Origin: Chrysoperla carnea
Lineage: Eukaryota; Arthropoda; Insecta; Neuroptera; Chrysopidae
Direction of reading: 5' to 3'
Length of the DNA stretch: 64,000 nucleotides
Assembly (NCBI RefSeq): GCF_905475395.1
Contig: NC_058339.1
Span: forward strand, 51,407,172 to 51,471,171
Made by a program: the position numbers and the translations under genes. Below, in pieces: positions 1 to 11,117 of this stretch. The notes below the pieces were generated by a model. That model saw nothing but the letters and a program-made list of their open reading frames with translations, did no database searches and had not been told where the DNA came from. Each line of letters opens with the position of its first letter. The first letter of the stretch is position 1.

Positions 1-938
1 AGTCATTGCATTTATATTATTTATACAAAAAAAAGTGCCGATCAAAAATATTTGATCCAACTTGGAATATTTATACATATTGAATAAGTAAAATTTAATT
101 TTTTGAGAGACATCTGATGTGGTAATTTTAATATCAATAAAATTTCTTTTTACATTAATTCTAAGTTAATTCATATCTCTGATCTAAACCATCGATGGGC
201 ACCGGTTACTTTATTTACTTAAGGTCTGCAGGTAAGGTACGCAAAAGAGGTATGTTCTGAGGTGAGACTCACTCAGAGTATCTAACAATTATTATTTTTT
301 AATTAAAACATTTATCTGGGAATATATATAATAATATTAATATTAATTTATTTCTTTTTATTACTGAAATGCAATGGCCTTTTCCATTATTCAAATCATT
401 TACCCAAAAAAATTACTTTTTACTTTTTCAAGTCAAAGTAATCCTCGAAGAAATTCAGAGATAAATAAATAACCAAACAAAATTATCCCCACCCACAAAC
501 CTTATCATTGGCATGTGTATAGTAAATTAAAATTTTTCTTGAACCCTTTTAACAAAAGTAAACTATTTTCTGTTTAGATTCTAAACAAGTAGATATTCTG
601 TATTTAAACTATTTTTAACACTTCGGAACATACCTTTCCTGTTAAAAGTCATGGAGTATAACAAAGTCAAAGCCTTCCCAGCTATGATTTAAACAGATAA
701 AATTTTCAAAAAGAATCATTATAAAATTTAAGTATTGGATTTGAAAATATTCGTGCTTTTTAACAATTTCTAAACACGATAAAATTTGTAAAGATCAGTG
801 CAATTATGAGCAAAATTATTTTCTCGACAAGCTATAATATGAAAAACTAGCCACTACCTGTTTGCTAGCCACTAACTTTAAAAATAAATATCTTCACCCC
901 CTTACTTTCAATTACTTCCCCCTCTCTAAATCACAGGC

Positions 939-1044
939 AATGCAGCCAATGCCAACTTTCAAAACCAGCTTGCCCCCACTTAGCCCACCCCTTTAACATC
1001 ACCTTTACTTGCATCCCTTGGACAATGTTTGGCTTAAGCTATAA
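939..1044 (+). other. Candidate orphan exon
   Basis: A pyrimidine-rich tract ending TCTCTAAATCACAG is followed by a frame open for 35 codons (starting QCSQCQLSKPACPHLAHP) and then a perfect donor, AAG|GTAAGT. The segment is richer in C than its surroundings. No partner exon is found and the peptide is not recognised. Confidence 0.2.
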
Positions 1045-1216
1045 GGTAAGTCTGGGGGATATAGCCGTAGCTTTTATGAGACGCTATTTGAGGTATTTTT
1101 TTCCACATATTTATTTTAGACTAGTCTTTAATCATTCAACCATAAAAAAACACAAAGTAATCAACAAAATTCGACAAAATTATATAAAAAACATTACTAT
1201 AACTCTCGATTGGTCA

Positions 1217-1241
1217 TCTCTCCCGAGATGTCTGGGAGAGA
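1217..1241. repeat. Short perfect hairpin
   Basis: TCTCTCCC and GGGAGAGA pair around a 9-nt loop. No tail of T follows, and no role is apparent. Confidence 0.5.
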
Positions 1242-1909
1242 TAGTATAATACTAGTATAATACAAGAATAACGAGATAAAGAAGAAAACAAAAAGAGACA
1301 AATATTTGTCGAAAAAATAATCGAACCTTTTTAATACTTAATGATTCTCTCTAGATAACAGATTGATATACAAACAAACATTATGTATATGAGTTATTTT
1401 AAAGTTGGATCGTATATTTTTGAACTTGGCTGTATACTATAAATAAATGCATTAACATCGCCGTAAATGGTAATTGAAAATAATTTTCGTGAGGTCATTA
1501 TCAATATTTATTGTCTAATTTTTATTTATAATTTGCTAACGATAACTAATTAATTAATTACACATTCTTGTGTTGTTTAAAATCATCCAAACAATGAGTG
1601 AACAATTTCAAAACAAAATTGATCGTTTGGCAATATGGTTTATTCGATAATAATAATATGGTTTATTAGCCAAAATATTTTTTACTTAACATTCATTGAC
1701 TTGTTTCTGGCATCCAGATTTTGACTGCTACAGATACTAAACTATAAATCAAATTACTTTTATTTTTAACTTCCGATAAAAAAAAGGTTGTGAAAACGAT
1801 TTTTAAAGCATTATATTAATTCACATTAATCGAAATGAACATGATGTACCTTAGTTCGATGAAAATCCGATTGTCCATTTGATATACTATTATGCTAGGA
1901 TTTCTTTAC

Positions 1910-2166
1910 ATTCTGCCAAAGCCATTGCTGTAGTTAGGAAAAACTGTGACGGTAGAATTGCACTTAGAACCATAAAAAGCAAAAACTTCGGAAAATTCAA
2001 AGGATTTCCTTTGATGACTACAATTTGCCTGCCATTTACTAGGTGTGTTTTCTAAAATTTCACAGAGATTTAAAAAAAAATTGAATCGATTTTTAAATTG
2101 GTATCGATTTAGTTCTTGGTTGGCAGTCACTGTAAATTTTTCTTCATAAAGAAAACGCCTGTGCAA
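1910..2166 (-). other. Coding-looking minus-strand frame, not recognised
   Basis: An 86-codon frame with varied composition (contains ELNRYQFKNRFNFFLNLCEI and SKWQANCSHQRKSFEF). It has no ATG at its start. An acceptor-like TTTACAG and a donor-like AAT|GTAAAG could make it an internal exon. It may also be a transposon remnant. Confidence 0.15.
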
Positions 2167-2787
2167 TTATTTTCATATTATATGAAATATGAAATGTTTC
2201 AATTTTAGATTATTTTGATTGAAGAAAACTAGTGCAAAAAAGTATGATTAAAATCTGATATTGCGATTAAAAAGTTGCACATGTATTTAAAACACGTACA
2301 AATTTTAATAAATAAATTTAAAAAAACCTTATTTTGAAGATAAGGAAAATCTAATTTACAGTTTCCATTTTAATTTTATTCCTAAGTGGACTTTTATCAA
2401 AACAATACATTGTGATATTAGAAATATTTAATTCATTATAATCGAACAGTTACTAACCGAAATATTAAGTCAGTCGAGTCGTATAATTTTCTTTTTTGTT
2501 TAAAGCATTTGTATTCATTTAACTTATAGACAAAGAAAAATCCTTTAATCCGAAAATTTTAAAAATTTAATTTTATATCAGTTTAATTGATTGAATTTCA
2601 TTGATACAACTATTATATAGTCGAAATCAGATTTTCAAGCTTTTATTTTAAGGAATTTAATCCAAGAATATATTTTTCCCTCTGAAAACGTGGGTCACCT
2701 GTAATTGTTAATAGTCAAACTTAATAGTACTTAAATAAATCTCGTAGGCCATGTTATTGCTTTGTCACATTTTTGTTATAGTGACAT

Positions 2788-3215
2788 TTGATTGCTTACA
2801 AATTAAGCAAATTACTGGGTTTACAAATTAAGAATATGCCGATATTCACATTATTTACGGATATTGTGACGAAAATACAAGAGGGCAATATCAGCGGTTT
2901 CCTGATCGACGAATTCTTACAACAAGTACTTAATAAACAAGTTTTCGTAAATGTGTATCGTCATTCAACAGCAACAGATAATTTTCCGAAAGCTAATACA
3001 GAACATTCTATTCAGCAAGAACTTTCCGACGACGAAGCTATTCTTAACATGGTCAAAAATAGTCCCTCTAGTAGTGTACAAAGATATAATAAAATTCATT
3101 AAACTACTTTAATATTTAAAGAGTGACCATAACTCTTTAAGTATTGGGTTTTGGATAAAAGTATATAAGGCACTTTCGGCTTAAAATTGTTCAAAGAATA
3201 CGCTCTTATACTATG
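2788..3215 (+). mobile_element. Transposon fragment with HTH/DUF4817-like coding remnant (copy 1)
   Basis: The open frame 2788-3102 encodes a segment reading VFVNVYRHSTATDNFPKAN, EHSIQQELSDDEAILNMV and KNSPSSSVQR. This matches the style of the helix-turn-helix region (DUF4817-like) often found in insect transposon proteins. The upstream half does not look like that domain, and the frame ends soon after, so it is a remnant. The end of the frame and the 3' DNA to about 3215 recur at 9520-9752, including an identical GTTCAAAGAATACGCTCTTA, which shows that this is a dispersed repeat. Family assignment is from memory of the motif. Confidence 0.5.
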
Positions 3216-3224
3216 TATACTCAG

Positions 3225-3276
3225 TGCCACAAAAATGCACGGATTATTATAGGAAATCCGTGCATTTTTTGTGACA
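3225..3276. repeat. Hairpin-forming inverted repeat
   Basis: Arms of about 21 nt (3225-3245 and 3255-3276) are reverse complements apart from one base change near the base of the stem and one extra T, with a 9-nt spacer. It lies just after the end of the 2788-3215 repeat and may be its terminus. Confidence 0.6.
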
Positions 3277-3325
3277 TTGATGTGTGTACATTTTTATCGA
3301 TATAAATTGTTCAATGTTATTGCAT

Positions 3326-4233
3326 TAGTGATGGGACGCATGTTGAAATTTGGTACATTCGCTAATGGGAATGTTAGTTTTTAAATGAAGCGCTCTCAAA
3401 TTCTAATGTATTAATTGTCTTAATTAATCCTTATATATTATTTCTCCAGCATGTTTTTTTCTGCCCACACCTTATTTATATTCCTTATTCCTTTATCAAA
3501 TTCCATGATTCATTTTCAAGCTTATCATGTTGGCTTCTGCCGAAAAATATACACACGAGCTAAAATTGTACTGCTTAGGAAAAACAGGCTAGACAATAAT
3601 AAATATAATTTTAAAGAAAAATAATTTTAAACGAGTGTTAAATAATAAGTGTATCAGGCAAACATGATTCGAATATAACAGTTTTTATAGATGTTTTATT
3701 ATTACTGAAGACATCATTAAGAAGTGAATCAGGAACTGTAAAGATATTTCAAATGAAACTATATTTAAAACATGTTCTCCTAATATTTTTTTCACCACTT
3801 TTCTACGAAATTTTGTTGTTGCTTTTTAGTTACGAGTACAGGGTAGCCATGGGTTACGGTAGCCACGGGAACAGAATTCCTCACCGCTCGAGATAATGCA
3901 TATAATTCTGCATTAGCGTAAAAGAGTCCGTCGTATAAGTCTATTAAAAACAAACCATATCAATCTATGAAAAGCAAAACTCAGTTTTTTTTTTTATTTG
4001 AGGTTAGTTTATTAATTGCATTTATCTAACATTAAAATTTAACAGTGATTAAAAAGTGATCTAAAAAAATGATTGAAGTACATATTAGTGAAGTTATTTT
4101 GCAATTTATGATACAAAATGATGATGATTTTTTTGTCAAAAACATTCGCATCGTTTTTTGCGAATGCGAATACGGATGTTAAAAAATACGCGAATATTCG
4201 CGAGCGCGAATTCGAATATTCGTTCCATCACTA
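3326..4233. mobile_element. Non-autonomous DNA transposon with 13-bp terminal inverted repeats
   Basis: The left end TAGTGATGGGACG (3326-3338) and the reverse complement of the right end, TAGTGATGGAACG (4221-4233), match at 12 of 13 bases. The ends resemble hAT-type termini. The flanking 8-mers (3318-3325 and 4234-4241) agree at only 5 of 8, so the target duplication is eroded or the ends are slightly misplaced. Near the right end sits the palindrome CGCGAATATTCGCG and further GAATATTCG motifs, as in subterminal repeats. No transposase is encoded. Confidence 0.5.
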
Positions 4234-4318
4234 ATTTGTATAATAAATATAATATATAAAATCACTAAATATAGATTGTTGTAGGTAACCGTACTTCCTA
4301 CCTGTTCAATCAATTTAA

Positions 4319-4341
4319 TCAATAATAATAATAATAATAAG
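4319..4341. repeat. AAT microsatellite
   Basis: About seven AAT units. A similar interrupted tract lies at 21737-21770. Confidence 0.9.
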
Positions 4342-4535
4342 AGTTTAATAAAACTGACTCAGTCATTGATGTTTGTTCAGTTTATTTAATAAAAATAAAC
4401 ATACAACATGGTATTAGGTATATTACCATGGTCATATGCAGTTAAGGTCTTTAAAGTAATGTAATCTGATGAAAAATTTCATCACAGTTTTTCAAAAGTA
4501 TCATCGTCTTTCATACGTGATTGTTTTAAAGGTTG

Positions 4536-4580
4536 TATGCTCGTTAGAGCAATGGACTGATAAACATCCGATTTTTGCAT
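4536..4580 (+). repeat. tRNA-like fragment (possible SINE or tRNA relic)
   Basis: GCTCGTTAGAGC could form a D-arm. It is followed by an anticodon-arm-like ACTGATAAAC, which recalls tRNA-Ile. There is no T-arm or acceptor stem after it, so it is not a functional tRNA. The call is weak. Confidence 0.2.
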
Positions 4581-4606
4581 TAATCGCTGATCACATAAGA
4601 ATAGTA

Positions 4607-5266
4607 CAGGGTGGACCTTTTTGATAGGGAACATCATCATGGTCTGACATCAGATTTTAACTAGTTCTTCGGGTTGCTTTAATATTCATTCAAGATGGAT
4701 CCTAAAAGGTAAGATATAAAATAACACTTTAAATTAGAAAGTTTATCCTTATAAAAAAACTAACATTTTTTCGGCAATCGTTAGCTTTCGGAGGAAATGC
4801 AACAAACAATTTGTCATTATTGCATTTAATCGAAAGAAAACACGCTAGTTTAAGAAAAATTTTTTAGACAAAAGTTATCAAGGACAATAAAGGTTATTCG
4901 TCTTTGTTAATACTTTTGAAGCTTAGGTAAATTTTCAAGATCATTTGAAACAAGGCCAAATGACCTTGAAACTATAATGTCAAGTCATGGACACAGGCGA
5001 ATGTCCTCAATTATCCTTAATAACTTTTGGCTAAATCATTTTTCTGCAGCTAGCGTTGTCTTCTTTCGATTAAATTCAATAATGAGCAATTTTCCCGAAA
5101 GCTAACGATTTTCGCATAAATGTTTTGAATAAAAAATGTTTTTTTATGAGAATCAACTTTCTAATTTCATATCTTATCCCATTTCTTACCTCTTAGGATT
5201 TAAATTGACTATTAAAGCAACCCGGAGAAGTAGGTCCAATTTATGCCAGAAAAAGATGTACCCCAT
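4607..5266. mobile_element. Long inverted-repeat (foldback) element flanked by TA
   Basis: The left half (about 4607-4900) and right half (about 4990-5266) are imperfect reverse complements for more than 200 bp. Shared blocks include GGGTTGCTTTAATA, AATCGTTAGCTTTCGG and TTTAATCGAAAGAA. The left terminus begins CAGGGTGGACC directly after TA, and the right terminus ends before TA. This suits a TA-inserting, Tc1/mariner-like non-autonomous element. It has no coding capacity. A half copy is at 35595-35815. Confidence 0.6.
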
Positions 5267-5269
5267 TAC

Positions 5270-6340
5270 ATAACTCTACAACTAAAGTTTGTGTTTAGCT
5301 GGCAGGTTTAGTGTTGGGTGGACTAAGCAAAGTATAGCAATATAAATGAATTAAAGGTGCAGGTTAATTAAGATTAGCTAACGTTAAAAGTTATAATCAT
5401 ATAAATTGTAAGTGAAACAAAGTTCATCGGGTTATCTAATTGATATGTTAATAATTTTCATATTTTTAATTCATAAAATTTTTCTTTTACTCAAATAATT
5501 ATCAATTTTTAGAAATTTTTTATGTAATTCACTTTATTATGAAAACATGTGTAGCTTTTTTTAAATAAATACTTTTGTTTTGATAAAATTTATCAAAACA
5601 ATATTTCACAAAAAAGAATAGAAAATAGATAATTATTAATCCATATATTTTTATAAAAAAGTATTTAATGTTTCCTAAAAATCCATGTAGCAATAAATCT
5701 CAAATTACACCATAACAATAATAATCAATCACTAGGAATTACGATAGGAAACTTTAGGTAGATTTTAATTTAAGTCGATAATAATTCAGGTCAGAAAATA
5801 GGTTATCAATAAAACCGATGACGGTTTTCCCACAATGTATTATTATTACGATATTAATAGATTCGATTTTTTCCACAAGATATCGTCGATTTTTATTAAG
5901 ATATATATAAACTCTTATCTACGACTAGAAAAAAATCAGGTTTTGACGCCACATAAAAAGCTTTTTTGAGATGCGAGATTTGTACAATACATTAGTACAG
6001 GCGTCGCGCCCAAAACTAGTCGACAAGGGTTCCAAAATTTTCGAAATGGACAAATATTTCCATTGCAAACTATACATCGAATTTTTTCGCGAATTCAATA
6101 CTTCCTTCATTTTGTACAAAAAAAGACAAAATGATATTATAAATAATACAATTTTAAGAAATAAATTCCATAATTCTTTAGAAAATTCAACATTGAGTTT
6201 TATTTCTCTCAAATATGGTTGGAGCGCAAAAAACCATGTATGAATAAATTTCGAAGCCCCCGGTAAAAATAAAAGCGTAAGTGTTCTTACATCCTTTTTG
6301 CTTCAATTGTTTTTTTGAATTATTGTAGTATTATTTATTT
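5270..6340. other. AT-rich stretch between two foldback elements
   Basis: Two overlapping short frames (around 5925-6243, both strands) occur, but neither resembles a protein I know. Nothing else is seen. Confidence 0.4.
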
Positions 6341-6342
6341 TC

Positions 6343-6611
6343 AATGAAAAGGGTCCCAAACGATTAGACAGGAAAATGGCTTTCTGTGAAACTTTTCAAA
6401 CCACCCCCAAAATGTTCTTTGGATCGTTCTGATCAAAAGCTCTCACGGCCACAAAATTTTTTAACGGCTTGTTTTCGAGCTTCGGGAGATCAAAGCTACA
6501 CATAATATGTGTAGCTCGAAAACAAGCCGTTAAAAAATTTTGTGGCCGTGAGAGCTTCAAGAATTTCACAGAAAGCCATTTTCCTATCTAATCGTGGAGG
6601 GTCTTTTCATT
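6343..6611. mobile_element. Near-perfect inverted-repeat element (foldback)
   Basis: The outer arms 6361-6391 and 6564-6594 match except at about one position and extend loosely to 6343 and 6611. The inner arms 6437-6481 and 6513-6557 are essentially perfect over 45 nt. A perfect hairpin (6494-6516, arms AGCTACACATA / TATGTGTAGCT) partly overlaps the right inner arm. About 45 nt on the left (6392-6436) has only a few nt as counterpart on the right. The high arm identity suggests a recent origin or correction of the arms. Confidence 0.75.
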
Positions 6612-6952
6612 ACAATTCGACTGGAATTGCGGGATCCAAAACAGCGAAAATAGTGTAGGTACGTGATCCGTAAAATTTTTTTGCATCAAATTGATTGTTG
6701 TTGAATTCAGAAGAGCATATATACAGTATTGGAAAAGTGGAAAATTTAAATAGAATGATTTTAAGGTCAAAAATAGATAGCTAATACCTTAAATAATAGG
6801 AAATTTTAAGATATCTCTGATTTACAGTATCTATACAGATTTTTATAAATATATTCCCTATCGTACCACACCGACCGACCGAGGACCAGTCTCTTTTTTT
6901 AATAGTTTATTATCTTGAAATAAAAATAGTACCTATTAGCAATGAGTCAATG

Positions 6953-7012
6953 GTCTTGTAGCTACAGTGCCCGCTTCTAATGCGGAAACCCATCCACGTC
7001 AATAGATTGCTT
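6953..7012 (+). repeat. Possible tRNA-derived SINE fragment (copy 1)
   Basis: TAGCTACAGTGCCCGCTTCTAATGCGGAA resembles an A-box followed by an anticodon-arm region, and a related stretch is at 54793-54850 (GTGCCCGCT, ATGTGGAA). No B box is preserved here. Similar A/T-rich DNA follows both copies. Confidence 0.3.
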
Positions 7013-7849
7013 TTAAATTCTAATTTGTTAAATAACTTCTGATTCTGGTCTTTGGTAAATTCTGATTACTATTCATAAATGGCTTTTGACATGAAATTTG
7101 AAAAACATTATTAAATTTATGATTGTTGATATTTTTATAATTAATAACTAATAATAAAATGTCTATTTTCATAACTTGATAAACGAAAATTTATCTGCTT
7201 GTTGTTATATGCTTGTTATTCAATAATAAATAATTTTTAACGAAAGGAACATAATTCCTATAGGGTGTCCTACGACCTCTCTCGCTATTTTTTATCTTAC
7301 ACTGGGCTGGTTTCATTAGTGACGGCAATGTTGAATTTTCCAATATTTATATCACTAACAAAGATTGATTCTATTTTATTTAAATGATACCTAAACAAGA
7401 TTTCTTTAACCCTCTCAGTAAATCTACTGGCACAGTAACTAATTATATACTATTGGCATTTGAGATATTTATTGAACTTTGATTAATTTTAACAGTTTTC
7501 ATTTTCATAATTTCTAAAAGTAGGTATTAATTTGTATAACTAATCACCATATGGGTATTAAATTCGAATTAAGCTAAACTTTAAAATTATCTAATTTGTA
7601 AATCAATATTGATTAATTTGAAGTAAGTACATTAAAAATCTGTATTAGTATTTGTTACAAATTAATTATATGTAATCAATATAATTAACGGAAATGTTAA
7701 CAGAAAAATTAATACATTTTTGATATATCAGACTTATAAAATACTAAAAACTATTGTTCAAAACTTTTTCTTGAAAACTCAATGAGTTTGACATATGTAT
7801 CATTCAATTTTTGATTTAGTGAAATTCGATTTTATACTATTTAAAGGTT

Positions 7850-8450
7850 AATCAACAAATTAAAACAACAAATTCCAAGTACATATTACTGTATTTTGAA
7901 ATCATATCTAGAAGATCGACATTTCCAGGTCAAAGTTCAAGAAAATTTATCAGATTTGTTTCTTATTCAATCTGGCGTACCGCAGGGCAGCGTTCTGGGG
8001 CCAACTCTATACTTGATATATATCGCGGACTTACCAGTCGACGGAAAAAATACCATAGCTACTTTTGCAGATGATACTGCAATATTATCCATAGACGTGC
8101 ATCCAAATGTAGCTTTTCGCGTAATGACGACATTCACCGTAGTCTTGAAGTGCCCACAGTGCGTGAAGAAATTACGCGGTTCAGTGAAAGTTACTTGACT
8201 CGCCTTGAAAGGTACCCAAATGTTGAAGTAATCAGTCTCTTAGACAATATATTGAAAGAGTAAATAGACTAAATAGACAAAGTGTTCTAGATTTATGATT
8301 TAGATTTACGTAAATAGTTTTAATTATAGTTAACATACTGAAAACTCGATTAGGTGGTGACTATCAGTGGGTAGTTGCCGTTCATGATATCTATTCATCA
8401 GACCTATTTATAGTTAGTTCCTTTAGGAACTGATAATAGAATATTAGGAT
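7850..8450 (+). mobile_element. Jockey-type non-LTR retrotransposon (LINE) ORF2 fragment, internally deleted
   Basis: From about 7872 the frame reads a reverse-transcriptase palm segment: YYCILKSYLEDRHF, then SGVPQGSVLGPTLYLIYIADLP, then the catalytic TFADDTAIL (YADD-type box) near 8066-8092. After about 8106 the frame changes, and the neighbouring frame reads NDDIHRSLEVPTVREEITRF and LERYPNVEVISLLDN followed by a stop near 8261. That is the usual C-terminal tail of jockey ORF2. Several hundred residues between the palm and the tail are therefore missing. The copy is dead: no 5' part, no endonuclease, and a frameshift at the deletion joint. The 8262-8450 part looks like its 3' UTR. Confidence 0.85.
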
Positions 8451-9519
8451 ACCAGAAAAAAAAATGTTGATTTGGTGAAATTTGATTTTATATTTTAAAA
8501 TATCCTACCGGGTTAACCCATCGGCAAACCTGCACTTTTACCTTCAGGAGCATTTTTTAAACGGGATCCTGCAAAAATTTTCCATCCGAAAATCATGCTC
8601 AATAGCGTTTTATGCAGGCTCTAGTTTGAACTTTGGAATGGCAAATTTAAAGTAGCGTGAAGACAAGATATTTCTCAATCTACCTCTGATCATCATCCAC
8701 TGCTATTTCAGCCTGATTTCTATAAATATTTAAATCAATAAAATCTACTTTCTTTTTCCAATAATAATTAATATATTTATTTATTTTACACCTACGAATC
8801 GTCCATTTTATAATTTTAAATCAGATCTTCGGAAAAAAACAAACACATTTTTAATAGTGATAATTTGAAAATAAACAAATCAACATGCAACAGAAAAATA
8901 GAACAAATATGCCATACATAAATATTCCTATGATATATTCTATACAGTGAGACTTCTCTAAAAATTAAAATTATATCTAAGCTGTAGTTCAAACTATCTT
9001 TTTCTCTAACAATACATTTTTTATTTAAGTCAATATACTGAAAACAATTTTCATTCCTTAACTGGACTTTGTCAAACGAATTTTTTTTTAAATTATTTTT
9101 CTTTAACTTCAGAGGTTTCGCTGTAATTTATTAATTTGACTGCTTATTTTTATTTTATTTTTTTAAATGTATATGTGAATTGCTTTGCTTGCCAAATGAC
9201 TTTTGGCAGTTTCCGCAATTTTATTACATAGTGAAGTCAGTGTAAGCATGCGAGGATACGAGCACGTGAATAACCTTAACGAATTACTTAATAATAAATA
9301 ATTTTTTCGATAGATTCAAAGTTTACGGCGCTTTATTATATCTTTTCTGCGAAACTAGTCATACAAAAAATTTCATAGCCATTAAGCAGCAGTTACCTTT
9401 CGAATATTAAACATTTTAAGTGTTTTTACTTACATTTGATGACTACTGGTCCTCTGAAAATTTACAGGTGATAAGTAAGTAATTTTCCTAAAAATAATGC
9501 AGAACGTCCTGTATAGCAA

Positions 9520-9752
9520 AAGAACCGACGAAGTAGCTATTCTTAACATGATCAAAAATAGCCCCTCTTTTAGTGTACGAAGAAAAATTTTTAATTAATA
9601 AAACATAACTATTTTACTCAACAATATCTTTATATAATAATACCCATAACTCTTTATAATAGTTCCCATAACTCCTTAATTATTGGGTTTTGGACAAAAG
9701 TATATAAAGAACTTACGACTTAAAATTGTTCAAAGAATACGCTCTTAAGCTA
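9520..9752 (+). mobile_element. Transposon fragment, second copy of the 2788-3215 repeat
   Basis: The stretch reads DEVAILNMIKNSPSFSVRR in one frame before breaking, matching the end of the coding remnant at 2788-3102. It then shares the 3' non-coding DNA (TTGGGTTTTGGACAAAAGTATATAAAG-like tract and GTTCAAAGAATACGCTCTTA). A short insertion with a near-duplicated 'cataactctttata' tract separates the two shared parts. It is non-coding today. Confidence 0.5.
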
Positions 9753-9788
9753 TGTCCTTTGAGTCAAGGTGACATCTTGTATATGTAT

Positions 9789-10092
9789 CAGGCATGGGCA
9801 AACATGGCTTAGAGAAGTTCCTCATCCTTCTGTATCTAAAATACGAGTAAGACAGTGACGACCTAACCAGTGACATCCAAAAATACGGGTAAGACAGAGA
9901 GACAACATTTCTTCTTCTACCTATCTCATTACTATTAGAGAAACTGAGGTAGGTAGAAGACTCGTATACCCGTCTCGCTTTCACCTCTTTGAGCAATTCG
10001 GACTTGGATAAAGAGACACACAATAAAGTTTGTGGCACACAATAAAGTCATAACAATGGTGACTTTGACTTAAAATAACTCGCCCATGCTTG
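9789..10092. mobile_element. Non-autonomous hAT-like element (304 bp)
   Basis: The left end CAGGCATGGGCAAAC and the reverse complement of the right end CAAGCATGGGCGAGT agree at 11 or 12 of 15 positions. CAGGCATGGGCAA is a typical hAT-style terminus. The flanking 8-mers agree at only 5 of 8, so no clean target duplication is visible. It has no coding capacity. Confidence 0.45.
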
Positions 10093-10895
10093 ATATATGC
10101 CATACGTATAAAAGAAATAAAGAAATATTCAAAATTCAGCTTAAGTGACAACATTTATACCTTTTTGAAACAGAGGGTAATAAATAACAATAATAATTCT
10201 TATTTCTATACCTACCTTTTTCAAGAGATTATTATAAATCATCAAAAGTAATAATTCTTGAAAATCATAAATTCCGATGAAGGCTATTTTCATAAAATGA
10301 ATAATTCCAACCTACTTATTATAAGTAAGAAAGCCTACTGAAATTTTGAAATAATTTTGATATTTCCGTTAAAAGTATAATCATTGAAAATTTCTCGAAT
10401 ATTCACCGCGATAGACAAATTCTTAAAGTATGATTAATGAGAACATTTTTAATACTAAAAATTTTAAATTAAGTATGTTAGAATGTTTTTTTTTAAAAAG
10501 TATGCTAAAGCTTAAGGAGTTTGTTATTTTTCTACTGTCAGTAAGATTAGTTTGATAAAAATTTTTATCAGGCAAAATATTTCATAAATTTCTGTTATTT
10601 AATTAAATTAAGTGATGGGACTCATTCCTCTTATAGATAATTATAAAATTGCTGGGAAATAACGTAAATACACTTAATAGAAGGATTATGTTTATTATAG
10701 ATAGTAAAAACTGTTTTTGATTTAATTTTAAAAGATCTGTCAGAATTAAAAATAATAAATATTGGGTACAATATATTAAAAATTAACGTTCTTTCAAATA
10801 ATCAATTTTGAGGATAAAATAGTTCTTTCTAAAAATTATAATCATTCAAAAATTTTCTAAAGTTGAAAAAACTTTCAGCCTAAAATCCCGGGAAG

Positions 10896-10933
10896 CAATT
10901 GATAATAACTAGGTCAATTGATAATAACTAGGT
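10896..10933. repeat. 19-bp tandem duplication
   Basis: CAATTGATAATAACTAGGT occurs twice in a row without change. Confidence 0.9.
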
Positions 10934-11072
10934 AACATTATCTTTTCGATTCGCATGAGAAGGAACTCCCCACTTGTAAGACTTTTTTTAGGTAAAAAGT
11001 TACTAAGTATAATTAGGCCGCAAACACTTTCTTGAGGTATACTTATTTATCAATAACAATGTAAGCTGATGG

Positions 11073-11117
11073 TTGAGGTCGAATTCGTAAATGAGCAATA
11101 TAGGTCAATTGTCGTAT
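11073..11117 (-). repeat. Family A core fragment
   Basis: Only the conserved core is present (GAGGTCGAATTCGTAAATG followed by AGCAATATAGGTCAATTG), in the reverse orientation of the family. Confidence 0.5.

Larger units (their letters stand above)
1..2787. other. AT-rich stretch without a provable gene
   Basis: Apart from the candidate exon at 939-1044, the hairpin at 1217-1241 and the minus-strand frame at 1910-2166, only AT-rich unique-looking DNA is seen. Confidence 0.5.
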
